42,409 nucleotides of DNA from Oscillospiraceae bacterium (GCA_017465745.1 JAFTVM010000100.1:1-42409); one strand, 5' to 3'. Positions 13,814-21,666 are shown, counted from the first letter of the stretch. Translations and numbers: made by a program. The notes: generated from the letters alone by a model not told the origin.

Positions 13814-14622
13814 AAAACCGTTTGTTTTACCGAATTTATTCTGACGGCGAGCGAGTGCTGGAGGGCTGCACCGACTTTCCGGGCAGCATAAGTTTGCAGG
13901 AAGCTCAGACGCTTGCGGGCGACATTGACGCCGCAACCGATAAGCTAATGGGCGAGCATGTGAAGCAGCACGGCGAGAACATACCCGAGAGCGAGGAGCC
14001 GGAGCAACTTAGAAAGCCAACCAGCGAGGGCAAGCCATATCCTTTTAGTGTGCTGTTGACTGACAGGAACGGCAATCAGGAGCTGAAACAGTTTAAGGCT
14101 CATGACGGCGATTTCTTTGTGGTTCATAAATCCCCGTGGAATGGCGGTTTGTCGTTCCGCGCGGCGACGCTGGAGGACTACAAAGAGCTAGGCAACCTCA
14201 TGCCCTCCGAAGAAGCTTTGCGAGCTCAGTTTGAGGACGCCCGAGCCGAGTTTGAACGTCGCTGCTTGCCGAGAAACCACAAAAAAGAAAAAGGGTATTC
14301 CGGGAAAATGGTAGATGTTGAAACACCCGCGAAACGCATAGCTGAAAAGGTGCGTATGGCTTACACATGCAATTTTGAGGACTTCAACGACATGGACAGT
14401 TATTACGCGGCTATTCGTGGACTTGCGCAGGAAGGGCTGGACGAAGAAGCAGACAAAAGGCACTACAGAAATGCCAAATACAGAGCGGAAAAAGTATTCT
14501 CTTGCTATGCCGATTGCAAGGTGTGCGACCTGCCTGAACGGAAGCGAAAAGCAATTTGCAAAAAATGCCGACGTAACCCCGATTTTGAAGACAACTTCAC
14601 TGACGGAAAGGAGGAAAAATGA
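13810..14622 (+). CDS. Hypothetical protein with C-terminal Cys cluster, 270 aa
   Basis: Starts in an ATGA overlap. The N-terminal half is mixed alpha/beta with an acidic linker (about 58-72). The C-terminus carries CYADCKVCDLPERKRKAICKKC, a five-Cys basic cluster like a zinc-binding module. Between recombination genes it may be a DNA-processing accessory factor. No family is recognised. Confidence 0.55.
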   Translation: MKNRLFYRIYSDGERVLEGCTDFPGSISLQEAQTLAGDIDAATDKLMGEHVKQHGENIPESEEPEQLRKPTSEGKPYPFSVLLTDRNGNQELKQFKAHDGDFFVVHKSPWNGGLSFRAATLEDYKELGNLMPSEEALRAQFEDARAEFERRCLPRNHKKEKGYSGKMVDVETPAKRIAEKVRMAYTCNFEDFNDMDSYYAAIRGLAQEGLDEEADKRHYRNAKYRAEKVFSCYADCKVCDLPERKRKAICKKCRRNPDFEDNFTDGKEEK

Positions 14623-14837
14623 ACGAGGAAAAATACTTTCCCTATATCGTCCGCGAGCTAAAAACGCTGGGAGAAATAGACGTTGAGTATTCCTACGGCA
14701 AATCCTGTCGCCTTGTTGCCATGTTTTTGTACAGGCGTGGCAAAGATGACTTCTGCCTGTCCTACAAGGACGCCCGCACCGCTGCAATCGCCACAGCAAA
14801 ATGGCTTAAGGAAAACGGAATAGAAGAAGCAGAATGA
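14619..14837 (+). CDS. Hypothetical protein, 72 aa
   Basis: Strong Shine-Dalgarno (AAAGGAGG) six bases before the ATG; overlaps both neighbours by 4 nt, indicating coupled translation. Small alpha/beta protein with no recognised motif. Its strict coupling between the Cys-cluster protein and the nuclease suggests a role with them. Confidence 0.55.
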   Translation: MNEEKYFPYIVRELKTLGEIDVEYSYGKSCRLVAMFLYRRGKDDFCLSYKDARTAAIATAKWLKENGIEEAE

Positions 14838-15898
14838 ATATGAACGAAGAACTGATACGACCCTCCTCGCTCCCTAAGCTGGCTTGTTGCCGGTGCTATG
14901 TGAGCCAGAGCGGGACAAGCGAAGCCGCTGAGCGAGGCACCCGACTGGACGCCATCATCCGCGAGCAATGGCTGAACCCTTCCCCGGTGGAGGGGCTGAG
15001 CCAAGACGACGACGAGGCGGTAACATGGGCATTCAACGCGCTGAAGCTCCTTTCCTGCGACATGCAGGTGGAGACCCGCGAGGAAGAACTTCGAGCCGTG
15101 GTGCCCGTGGACGGCATAAAGGCCGGGACAATGGACGCGCTCTGTGTGGCCGGTGGCTGGTTGGCCGACTTTAAGACCGGGCAGGTGCGCGACTACGCCG
15201 CGCAGATGGCAGCATACGCGCTCGCTTGCATGGACTCCTATTTCGCAGACGAGTGGACGAGCCACCTGCTGTTCATCGACCAGCAGCTGACCGTCTCCCA
15301 CCGCTGGACGCGCGCGGAAGCCGAGGAGCTGGTGCTCGGCATTGTCAACAAGCCGCAGGTGCCGACCCCGTTTGAGAACTGCAGCTGGTGTGGCGCGTTC
15401 GAGACTTGCGAAGCCGTTCGTGCGGCCACGACCGAGGTCACGCCCGCTCTGCCTAAGCTTACCGCCGACGCCAAGGGGAAGGGCCAGCTCCCCCCCAGTA
15501 TGGAGGGCATGCTGACCGACCACGCGGCAGCGCACGAATTCTTGAGCAAACTCGCCATTGTGAATGACTGGGCAGACATGCTGAAGAGCAAGTTGCGTGA
15601 TCAGCTGGCACCGAAGGATGGTCAGGAGGCTCCCGCAAGCAAGTATTTCACTCGCGTCGTGGTAAGTGGCTCGAAGAAGGTCAACCCGCTCAGTCTTGCT
15701 AAATATGGCATGGAACTTGGGTATGATCGCATGCTCAAAATATGCGCTCAGATACCGCTCAGCAAGGTGAAGGAAGTCTGGAAGGAGGTATTCGGCGACA
15801 AGCCGGTTCCCGAGGATATTATTGTCACAAGCGGCGGCTCGGTGCAGCTCAAACTCAAACCTCTCAAAAAATCTCTCTCAACAACAAACGAAAACTAA
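14834..15898 (+). CDS. Cas4/RecB-like PD-(D/E)XK nuclease
   Basis: The 354-aa protein has N-terminal Cys near residues 17-20 (ACCRC), an E-x-R region (ETREEELRAV), a nuclease core (AGTMDALCVAGGWLADFKTGQ, with the D and DxK of PD-(D/E)XK enzymes) followed by the QMAAYAL helix, and a distal CSWCGAFETC cluster. The Cys set fits an iron-sulphur site as in Cas4, AddB or DUF2800-type phage exonucleases. It should degrade one DNA strand to provide single strands for the Sak4-like protein. The C-terminal 130 residues are helical with a strand motif. Two ATGs (14834 and 14840) are possible. Confidence 0.8.
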   Translation: MNMNEELIRPSSLPKLACCRCYVSQSGTSEAAERGTRLDAIIREQWLNPSPVEGLSQDDDEAVTWAFNALKLLSCDMQVETREEELRAVVPVDGIKAGTMDALCVAGGWLADFKTGQVRDYAAQMAAYALACMDSYFADEWTSHLLFIDQQLTVSHRWTRAEAEELVLGIVNKPQVPTPFENCSWCGAFETCEAVRAATTEVTPALPKLTADAKGKGQLPPSMEGMLTDHAAAHEFLSKLAIVNDWADMLKSKLRDQLAPKDGQEAPASKYFTRVVVSGSKKVNPLSLAKYGMELGYDRMLKICAQIPLSKVKEVWKEVFGDKPVPEDIIVTSGGSVQLKLKPLKKSLSTTNEN

Positions 15899-15900
15899 TT

Positions 15901-16554
15901 ATGGCATACGCATTCACAACACAGTACGCGCATGATGCGCAACCGACCGAAGCGGCTCAGAGCTACAAAGCAGGATTCTATCCTGCGAAGATTGTAGCCG
16001 CTGAGGAGAAGTACAGCAGGAGCGGCAAGCCCATGTTTGAGCTTACGCTGGAGGTAGATCCGGGCGGTATTAAGACTCTCGATGTGAAAGAGTATTTGCT
16101 GCTCGAAGGCAACGCAAGTTGGAAAATAGAACAGTACCTCGCTGCGATCGGTATGAAGTTCGGTGCAGGTCAGAACATAACTGTAGACGCAAACACATTC
16201 CTTGGTGGTCGTCTGTACCTGCTGACCTGCAATGAGCCCGGCCAAAAGAACCCGGACAGGCTTTACATGAAGCCAATGAGGGCTTTCCGCAAGGATGATA
16301 TTCCGCACTCAGGCCCGTTGACTGAAGGAGAGCTGGAGTATTGGGGGCTCACCCCTGACGGCACCCGCAAGGGCAGCAGAGAGGAGCAGCGTGCGAATGC
16401 GCAGATCATGCACAGCCCGCAGCAGAACGCTTGGGGGACGCAGCAGCCGCCCATGCGTCCGCAGCAGGGCGCATGGGGGCAGCAGCAGGCCCCGGTGCAG
16501 CAGCCTGTGCGCCCGGTGGAAGAGAACCTCGCAGACGACGACATACCGTTTTAA
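15901..16554 (+). CDS. SSB-like DNA-binding protein (DUF669-type)
   Basis: The 217-aa protein (start 15901, after an A/C-rich leader) has a beta-rich N-terminal domain (residues about 20-130: GFYPAKIVAAEEKYSRSGKPMFEL and KEYLLLEG), a Gln/Pro/Trp-rich disordered linker (about 165-205), and an acidic end in DDDIPF, the classical SSB tail that docks partner proteins. It therefore probably coats single-stranded DNA made by the nuclease. The DUF669 family assignment is by pattern. Confidence 0.75.
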   Translation: MAYAFTTQYAHDAQPTEAAQSYKAGFYPAKIVAAEEKYSRSGKPMFELTLEVDPGGIKTLDVKEYLLLEGNASWKIEQYLAAIGMKFGAGQNITVDANTFLGGRLYLLTCNEPGQKNPDRLYMKPMRAFRKDDIPHSGPLTEGELEYWGLTPDGTRKGSREEQRANAQIMHSPQQNAWGTQQPPMRPQQGAWGQQQAPVQQPVRPVEENLADDDIPF

Positions 16555-16556
16555 GC

Positions 16557-16955
16557 ATGAAGTTGGACATAGAGTTTCCGCACCCTGACCGGGTGCTTTC
16601 TCCGAACAGCAATGCCCCCCTCAGCACGAGGGGGGCAAAGACCCACGGAATCATCAAAGCGAGAGTGAAGAAAAAGACGCGCAACGCTGCATACCTGAAG
16701 GCACTCTGTGCCCTGTCAACCATACCGCAGCGGAACTTCCCGGCGAGACTGGTTGAGGTCACTTGGTACTACAAAGGCATGAAGCCAGACGTTGATAACG
16801 TGGTCGCACGACTGAAACCGCTCATCGATGGGTGTGCTCAGGCATTCGGCATTAACGACCGAGAACTGGAACTCGGGCGCGTTCGCCGGGTACATACGCT
16901 GGGCAAGGAGGCTGGAATGCTAATGCTTCACTTCAATACCGAAAATGACTTATGA
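16557..16955 (+). CDS. RusA-like Holliday junction resolvase
   Basis: The 132-aa protein starts two bases after the SSB-like gene. The KPDVDNVVARLKPLIDG segment (residues about 78-95) and the following NDRELE region carry the acidic residues of RusA family junction endonucleases. The ELGRVRRVHT strand fits the DNA-contact surface. It would resolve junctions made by the recombination set. Confidence 0.8.
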   Translation: MKLDIEFPHPDRVLSPNSNAPLSTRGAKTHGIIKARVKKKTRNAAYLKALCALSTIPQRNFPARLVEVTWYYKGMKPDVDNVVARLKPLIDGCAQAFGINDRELELGRVRRVHTLGKEAGMLMLHFNTENDL

Positions 16956-17050
16956 AACAAGATTTTGAAAATGCTGGCTGCTTAGCTGCCGTTCTTTTGA
17001 GTTTAATTTTTTACTTCATATTTTCCATAATTAACCATTTCATCTTATGA
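16952..17050 (+). CDS. 32-aa membrane micro-protein
   Basis: Opens in an ATGA overlap with the resolvase gene and closes in an ATGA overlap with the next small gene. A charged N-terminus (MKQDFEN) precedes a single hydrophobic helix of about 20 residues (AAVLLSLIFYFIFSIIN). The coupled overlaps on both sides are the main evidence that it is translated. Confidence 0.5.
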   Translation: MKQDFENAGCLAAVLLSLIFYFIFSIINHFIL

Positions 17051-17157
17051 GCACACCCACTGAAGTTACCGGCTGCTGCATAGCACTTGTGCTGTTGGCC
17101 GTTTTCTACATAGTTATGGTGATCATCACTTTCACCCTTTATTCGCTATTCTTCTAA
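17047..17157 (+). CDS. 36-aa membrane micro-protein
   Basis: Begins in an ATGA overlap with the previous micro-gene and ends in TAATG overlapping the next gene. A hydrophobic helix covers about residues 10-35 with two adjacent Cys near its start. With the previous gene it forms a tandem of tiny single-pass membrane proteins. Function unknown. Confidence 0.5.
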   Translation: MSTPTEVTGCCIALVLLAVFYIVMVIITFTLYSLFF

Positions 17158-17516
17158 TGAACACCTACTACGAAATCAGGATGACTCCCGAGCAGCGGCG
17201 AACGCTCATTGAGCTCTCCAACATGGGGCTGATTGAGTGGTGCAGCACTTGGGAAGCTGTGCCCAACGACCCGCGCAGAACGGCATACGAGCAAGCTGTA
17301 GCTCTGCTGGAGGATGCAGAGGAACACCCCAACATCGAGGACGTGTATCTGTACGAGGCAGAGCACAGTGGCTTCACTGCTGGCGAGAAAGTTCTGTTGG
17401 AATGCGAAATGCTCGGCTCTGCTGACTATGTGAGTACCGTTGCCATTCATCACCTCACCGCCTCTCCCGGCGAAGTTATAATGGTCTCGAATAAACTCAT
17501 TTACCACAAAGACTAA
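17157..17516 (+). CDS. Hypothetical protein, 119 aa
   Basis: Overlaps both neighbours by one base (TAATG type). N-terminal helix EQRRTLIELSNMGLIEWC; no membrane or signal segment; the C-terminal half is beta-rich. No family is recognised. Early operon, translationally coupled. Confidence 0.55.
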   Translation: MNTYYEIRMTPEQRRTLIELSNMGLIEWCSTWEAVPNDPRRTAYEQAVALLEDAEEHPNIEDVYLYEAEHSGFTAGEKVLLECEMLGSADYVSTVAIHHLTASPGEVIMVSNKLIYHKD

Positions 17517-17746
17517 TGAAACTCACCAAAGCACAGCGTCTTTTCGTAACCATAGGGCATGTGGACGGAAAAATTCGCCGCATAGCAGATTCTTTCCTTG
17601 CCCCGTATGGGCGCGAGCGACCACACCCGCACCCCGTATGGGACGCAAAAAGGACTCAGCTAAAAGAACTCCGCGCCCTCCGCAAGCGTCTCATACGCGA
17701 GGCTCTGGAAGCGTGGAAGAAAGAAATAAACATCATTGAGTTTTAA
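17516..17746 (+). CDS. Hypothetical basic helical protein, 76 aa
   Basis: Starts in TAATG overlap. The C-terminal half is a long basic helix (QLKELRALRKRLIREALEAWKKE), and the middle has RERPHPHPVWD. Likely nucleic-acid or protein binding; family unknown. Confidence 0.5.
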   Translation: MKLTKAQRLFVTIGHVDGKIRRIADSFLAPYGRERPHPHPVWDAKRTQLKELRALRKRLIREALEAWKKEINIIEF

Positions 17747-17748
17747 TC

Positions 17749-18159
17749 ATGACTGAGTACCTACAAATTAAAATAGACCGTAACGCGTACAACGTTGCGC
17801 TGAAAATACTGCATAATGCATTAGTGTTCATGAGGGATTTACCTTATCGGCACGACGAATGCGCACAACTAGAACGCGCTGTCGGCGCATTCCACGCTGG
17901 TCATCTCATAAATAAGACGACCAAAACACAACACACTCACAATAAAGCTATGACCGAAGATGAAAAAGATATGCTGCTCGCCAATTTTGAGCGGCTCATA
18001 CGTCAAACCGCAATCATGGGCGGGTACAAGTACGAAGGTGATTGCGGAGAGTATACGCTCACCCCTATAGGGACGTGCCAATGCCCCCAAATCGAGGCCG
18101 TTATTTACGACCTAGTCAATGCGCTGGGCAACTTGGAAAGCATTAAAACAGAAGATTAA
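17749..18159 (+). CDS. Hypothetical protein, 136 aa, possibly two fused genes
   Basis: Residues 1-56 and 68-136 look like separate small helical proteins. They are joined by residues about 57-67 (KTTKTQHTHNK), whose DNA (17915-17950) resembles the G-poor A/C-rich leaders found before true starts in this genome and ends at an ATG (17951). Either the second half has its own start or a stop codon was lost. No family is recognised. Confidence 0.5.
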   Translation: MTEYLQIKIDRNAYNVALKILHNALVFMRDLPYRHDECAQLERAVGAFHAGHLINKTTKTQHTHNKAMTEDEKDMLLANFERLIRQTAIMGGYKYEGDCGEYTLTPIGTCQCPQIEAVIYDLVNALGNLESIKTED

Positions 18160-18169
18160 CACTAAAATT

Positions 18170-18883
18170 ATGGCTATAAAAGAAGTTAAGGCTGGAGAAA
18201 AGTACAAGCTGGAATTGCTTTGTATTCACAACTCCGGAAAAGTTATTATTTTTGAAACGCCGACAGGCGACCATCTTCCTTTTAGAGAAAGCGACCTCGA
18301 ATGCGTCAGTCCCGCCAGACAGGACGTGCGGCCAGAACATTCAACCGTAAGCACACTCAGCTACCCAGAAAGGGTATGGAATGAACTGTGGGCTAAAGAG
18401 ATGCGAGACCATAGCAAATCCATGAATCCTGACACCGCAAACGGTACAAAAAATACCGAAACACCCCCAAAATATGACCCAAACCGCATATTCCTCAAGG
18501 GTGACAGGGTGCGTCTCGTGCAGTGCAATGGGCGCAACCCGTTTGACAGCTTCAACGGTATCGAATACCCGCCAGATGAAACTATTTACACAGTGGAGGG
18601 AGATGAATACGACAATGGTAAAGTAGAGCTATACGCAACGGATAGCTGTGACGTCTTTGAAATACACCACTCAAACCTCGAACTTGTAACCCCCATTGAG
18701 GAAGCTGAACCGTATTATGTGAAAAATATAATAAGAGGGTACGCAGTATACAAAAGGGGAGCTGGAGACCTTGCCGCAAGCTGCGTTTTCTGGAGCAAAT
18801 ACCACCCCAACGCCAGAGCCGCCGCCGAGGCCGAGCGCGACCGCCTGAACGCCGAGTATAGAAAGGAGCAGAGCAATGACTGA
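18170..18883 (+). CDS. Hypothetical protein, 237 aa
   Basis: The start is at 18170, after a G-poor leader. Two SH3-like beta segments of similar form are visible: residues about 4-42 (VKAGEKYKLELLCIHNSGKVIIF) and about 103-160 (FLKGDRVRLVQCNGRNPF), followed by a C-terminal helix rich in Ala/Arg/Glu (ARAAAEAERDRLNAEYRKEQ). No named family. Early operon. Confidence 0.55.
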   Translation: MAIKEVKAGEKYKLELLCIHNSGKVIIFETPTGDHLPFRESDLECVSPARQDVRPEHSTVSTLSYPERVWNELWAKEMRDHSKSMNPDTANGTKNTETPPKYDPNRIFLKGDRVRLVQCNGRNPFDSFNGIEYPPDETIYTVEGDEYDNGKVELYATDSCDVFEIHHSNLELVTPIEEAEPYYVKNIIRGYAVYKRGAGDLAASCVFWSKYHPNARAAAEAERDRLNAEYRKEQSND

Positions 18884-19118
18884 ATGCGAGTACCTGCGTA
18901 TCATGCGGGAACGAGAAAAAATAGAATGGAAAAAAAACGAGATTATGTTTCCGAAAATTGCATATCGGGATAGTGTTTACACTCAAACTTTTCTTGCAGG
19001 CGACCTTGTGGAAACCATGTGCGAGACCCTGTCATACAAGGAGCTGCGAAACATGGCTGACTATATTATCGACAAGCTGCCTTACGCATACAACAAGGAG
19101 AGAAAGGAGCAGGAATGA
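18876..19118 (+). CDS. Hypothetical protein, 80 aa
   Basis: Has a good Shine-Dalgarno (AAAGGAG) and overlaps the previous gene by 8 nt. Highly charged helical protein with no motif recognised. Ends in an ATGA overlap with the next gene. Confidence 0.55.
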   Translation: MTECEYLRIMREREKIEWKKNEIMFPKIAYRDSVYTQTFLAGDLVETMCETLSYKELRNMADYIIDKLPYAYNKERKEQE

Positions 19119-19279
19119 ACCTATTTGACTACGCGATCGCCGAGGAAGAGCATGTGTGCAGGGACTGTGTACACTCTCGACCTTACGAGCAAGGGCGGGC
19201 TGTATGGTGCAAGCTGCACAGCTACCCTTGCTGCAAAATGAACACTTGTGCATCTTGGGAGAGAAAGGAGAGCATCTGA
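19115..19279 (+). CDS. 54-aa Cys-rich putative zinc-binding protein
   Basis: Starts in an ATGA overlap after AAAGGAG. Seven Cys in a pattern CxxC-x2-S...WC-x2-H-x3-CC-x4-C-x2-W resemble the small Cys-rich proteins common in phage early regions that bind zinc. The function is unknown; binding of a host protein or nucleic acid is plausible. Confidence 0.6.
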   Translation: MNLFDYAIAEEEHVCRDCVHSRPYEQGRAVWCKLHSYPCCKMNTCASWERKESI

Positions 19280-19282
19280 ACA

Positions 19283-19537
19283 ATGCCTAAGCCTAATTCA
19301 GTATTGCCACACATAGACACCATTCCTCCCGAGTTGTGTACTCGGGAGGAGGCCGCGAAGATTTTAGGACTCAGAACCGTTGCAGCTCTAAACTTACGCA
19401 TTAAGAGGTTCAGCAAGCTGCTTTATACAGAGGTAGTATATAAAAAGTTCCGCGTTTACCTGTTTAACCGCAAGCAGGTTGAGTCGTTAAAATATGAGGA
19501 TCCTCCCGAGGGGGTATATAACGTGGAAAGAGGTTGA
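19283..19537 (+). CDS. HTH DNA-binding protein (Xis/MerR-like), 84 aa
   Basis: Residues about 19-50 (CTREEAAKILGLRTVAALNLRIKRF) form the first HTH of a MerR/excisionase-like winged helix, followed by a wing (KKFRVYLFNRKQVESL). It could regulate replication genes or act as Xis. Overlaps the next gene by 44 nt. Confidence 0.6.
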   Translation: MPKPNSVLPHIDTIPPELCTREEAAKILGLRTVAALNLRIKRFSKLLYTEVVYKKFRVYLFNRKQVESLKYEDPPEGVYNVERG

Positions 19538-19724
19538 CAAATTGCTGGGCTACAATTCGAACAAAAATTGCACTGTGTTGTCAACGATGAAAACGCACAA
19601 TGTGCCGCGAGTTTGGGTGAAGTGTCACCATTCGCAATTCTACTACGAGCGCAAGGCTGTAGAGGCTCTTCGCGGGGTAATCAAACCATGCAAAAAGAGA
19701 CAGCGTAAAAATGGACTGGATTAA
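19494..19724 (+). CDS. Small HTH-like protein, 76 aa
   Basis: Contains GYITWKEVDKLLGYNSNKNC and a following VWVKCHHSQFYYERKAVEAL, again the pattern of a MerR/Xis-type winged helix, so two similar small regulators lie side by side. The start at 19494 is inside the previous gene; a later start would remove the first helix. The C-terminus is basic. Confidence 0.5.
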   Translation: MRILPRGYITWKEVDKLLGYNSNKNCTVLSTMKTHNVPRVWVKCHHSQFYYERKAVEALRGVIKPCKKRQRKNGLD

Positions 19725-20514
19725 AATAAACACGGCTTTGCCTCGCAGTCCGAAGGTGCGGCGCTTGGCCTCGCTCATGGGCGTGGACAAGCATACTGCG
19801 CTGGGGCTGGTGCTCGATTGGCTTTGCTGGGTGGACAGTGCCACTGCAGACGGCTGTACCGGGCTCACTGTGGACGAAATAAACGCCGAATTTGCATGTA
19901 ACGCAAACACCGTTACAGTATGTAACGCTTCGAGCGTTACACCCTGTAACGCTCAAGTATTACAGTACTGTAACGCTATGCTTGAAATTGGGTGGGCAGA
20001 GCTCGATGAAAACGGCATTGTTCACGTGCATAATTTCGAGGCTCATAACGGAGAAAACGCAAAACGCCGCGCGCAAGGTGCTAAACGTGTGGCAGTTATG
20101 CGCAAGAGGGTATGTAACGCAAATAGCGTTACACCCTGTAACGCTCCGAGCGTTACCAGAGAAGAGAAGAGAAGAGAAGATAAAAAAATAGACTCTAAAG
20201 AGTCTACAAAAAAGACCCGACCCGAGGGGAAAATTCCCCTCCCTGAGACGTCCGACGACGTGCTCACTTTCCTTGCCTCGCAACCTAATTGCGGGTTGAA
20301 AGGCGACGACCTCCTTGCCTGCGCTGAGGCCTTCTTCAACGAGTTTGAAGCAGTCGGCTGGGTCATGCGCGGTCAGCCAGTGGCCAACTGGCATTCCGCT
20401 GCCCGCTCATACCTCGCCCGCTGGCAGAACAACATTGCCAGTCGCGCGGCCGCTGCACCGCGCTCTGGCAAAATAACCTATCGCAGCGAAACCCAGCAAA
20501 ACTATGAACTGTGA
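19711..20514 (+). CDS. Replication initiator (lambda O-like) containing the origin
   Basis: The 267-aa protein has an N-terminal winged-helix domain (residues about 1-115), an internal linker, and a C-terminal helical domain (about 180-250: DDVLTFLASQ... VGWVMRGQPVANWHSAARSYLARW) like the parts of phage initiators that hold a helicase loader. The wing and linker encode 8-residue repeats starting CNA because the DNA carries 24-bp iterons. The next gene is a DnaC-like loader. This is the lambda O/P arrangement, with the origin inside the initiator gene. A short paralogue of the N-terminal domain lies at 11097. Confidence 0.85.
   Translation: MDWIKINTALPRSPKVRRLASLMGVDKHTALGLVLDWLCWVDSATADGCTGLTVDEINAEFACNANTVTVCNASSVTPCNAQVLQYCNAMLEIGWAELDENGIVHVHNFEAHNGENAKRRAQGAKRVAVMRKRVCNANSVTPCNAPSVTREEKRREDKKIDSKESTKKTRPEGKIPLPETSDDVLTFLASQPNCGLKGDDLLACAEAFFNEFEAVGWVMRGQPVANWHSAARSYLARWQNNIASRAAAAPRSGKITYRSETQQNYEL
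19897..20157 (+). repeat. ori: Replication origin iterons (24-bp repeats) inside the initiator gene
   Basis: TGTAACGC recurs at 19897, 19921, 19945 and 19969 (exact 24-bp spacing) and at 20113 and 20137 (again 24 bp). Most units are dyads TGTAACGC-N5-GCGTTACA, perfect at 19921-19941 and 20113-20133. The two clusters lie 144 bp (six periods) apart. Just after is a purine run (GAAGA repeats, 20158-20183) and an AT-rich stretch with the palindrome TAGACTCT-AA-AGAGTCTA, a likely unwinding element. The arrangement matches iteron origins of lambda-type phages. Confidence 0.85.
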
Positions 20515-21322
20515 ATTGACCAAGAAATGCCCCTTCTGCGGGCGAAAACTCCTGACCCTCGCCGGAGTCGTTGTCCTCGACGACGTAGCCGACCCACGCC
20601 GAAGCGCTGTGGAGGGCCTAGAAATGGCTTGCACCTGCGCTGCGGCAGTTGCTGCGGACGCCAGAATAAACGCAGAGCTAGATATCGCTAAACGCGCCAG
20701 AGTAGCAAAAGCGCGCGAGGAACGTCTGCGCTGCCGTCTGGAAGAGTCGAACATGCCTGAAGCGTGGCACCAGAGGGGGCTCTCTGCATGGCTGCGCCGA
20801 ACACCCAACGAGCAGGCTGCATTCGACGCTGCTGTGGCGTTCGGTCGCCGCGTCAAAAATGGTGAGCGTCCGAGCCTGTACATCGCCGGGCCTATAGGCA
20901 CAGGCAAGACCATGCTTGCGTCCTGCCTTGCCCTCGACCTCATTCGGCTCGGCCACTCGGTGCTCTGGAGCAATGTTGGCGACCTGCTGCGTGCTCTGCG
21001 CGCGACGTTCAACAGCTCCGAAAAGGAACAAGATGTGATCGACCGTTTCACTGCTCCACCCATTTTGGTACTCGACGACCTTGGCAAGGAGCGCCCGACC
21101 GAGTGGGCCGCTGAGCAGCTCTTCGCCATTTTCAACCGCCGGTACGACTGCGGGAAGACCACCATTGTGACCACAAATTACGGAGGGCCCGACCTCGTAA
21201 GACGTCTAACGCCGCGCCCTGACTCAACGGGTTACGCCGACGACACGACTGCTGCGAGCATTGTCGACAGGCTGCGTGGAACGTCTAACCTCATTGTGCT
21301 GGAAGGAGAGAGCAAGAGATGA
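20504..21322 (+). CDS. DnaC-like helicase loader (AAA+ ATPase)
   Basis: The 272-aa protein has an N-terminal zinc-type CPFCGRK with a later ACTC, a Walker A near residues 128-135 (GPIGTGKT), Walker B LVLDDLG, and a sensor-type IVTTNY, as in DnaC/IstB-family loaders. It should bring the host replicative helicase to the origin in the neighbouring initiator gene. Overlaps the initiator by 11 nt and the next gene by ATGA. Confidence 0.88.
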   Translation: MNCELTKKCPFCGRKLLTLAGVVVLDDVADPRRSAVEGLEMACTCAAAVAADARINAELDIAKRARVAKAREERLRCRLEESNMPEAWHQRGLSAWLRRTPNEQAAFDAAVAFGRRVKNGERPSLYIAGPIGTGKTMLASCLALDLIRLGHSVLWSNVGDLLRALRATFNSSEKEQDVIDRFTAPPILVLDDLGKERPTEWAAEQLFAIFNRRYDCGKTTIVTTNYGGPDLVRRLTPRPDSTGYADDTTAASIVDRLRGTSNLIVLEGESKR

Positions 21323-21666
21323 AAGACTCCGAGTTGAGAAAGTACCTGAGACAGAACAAGCCGACTAAAAAGACAGGTCAGCCCGGTTCATTCTACCTGC
21401 GCATGCTTTACTGTCCGAACCCTGTACTCAAAAGCATTCGCAAAGACATTGGGCTTGGTACTAATGACGAAGCGCATGCGCTGTTGCATGCACGTCTGCT
21501 GCTGCGTGCCTGTTGCGTGCTCGGTGCGAAGTTTACTGCAAAAATTAAAATAGTTCCGAAGCCGAAAGAGAAGAAGCTTCCTAAGCTTCCGACGCTCTGG
21601 GATTGGTATTATTCTCAGCTTCTACCCCCACGCGGCGAGGTTGAAAAAGACAAGCAACCCGAATAA
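21319..21666 (+). CDS. Basic protein at the early/late boundary, candidate late activator
   Basis: The 115-aa protein has a Lys/Arg-rich N-terminus (RKYLRQNKPTKKTGQPGS), a helical middle (DEAHALLHARLLLRACCVL) and a KIVPKPKEKKLPKLP linker. It is the last early gene and the first late promoter (21623) lies in its 3' end, the position of Q-type or other late regulators in lambda-like phages. No family is recognised. The activator role is positional inference; a DNA-binding motif is not clear. Confidence 0.45.
   Translation: MKDSELRKYLRQNKPTKKTGQPGSFYLRMLYCPNPVLKSIRKDIGLGTNDEAHALLHARLLLRACCVLGAKFTAKIKIVPKPKEKKLPKLPTLWDWYYSQLLPPRGEVEKDKQPE

Noticed and set aside
19494-19530. A minus-strand TACCCCC-CGGGAG sequence resembling the late element.
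   Set aside because: Shortened core, no -35/-10 pair at the right distance, and it lies in coding sequence.
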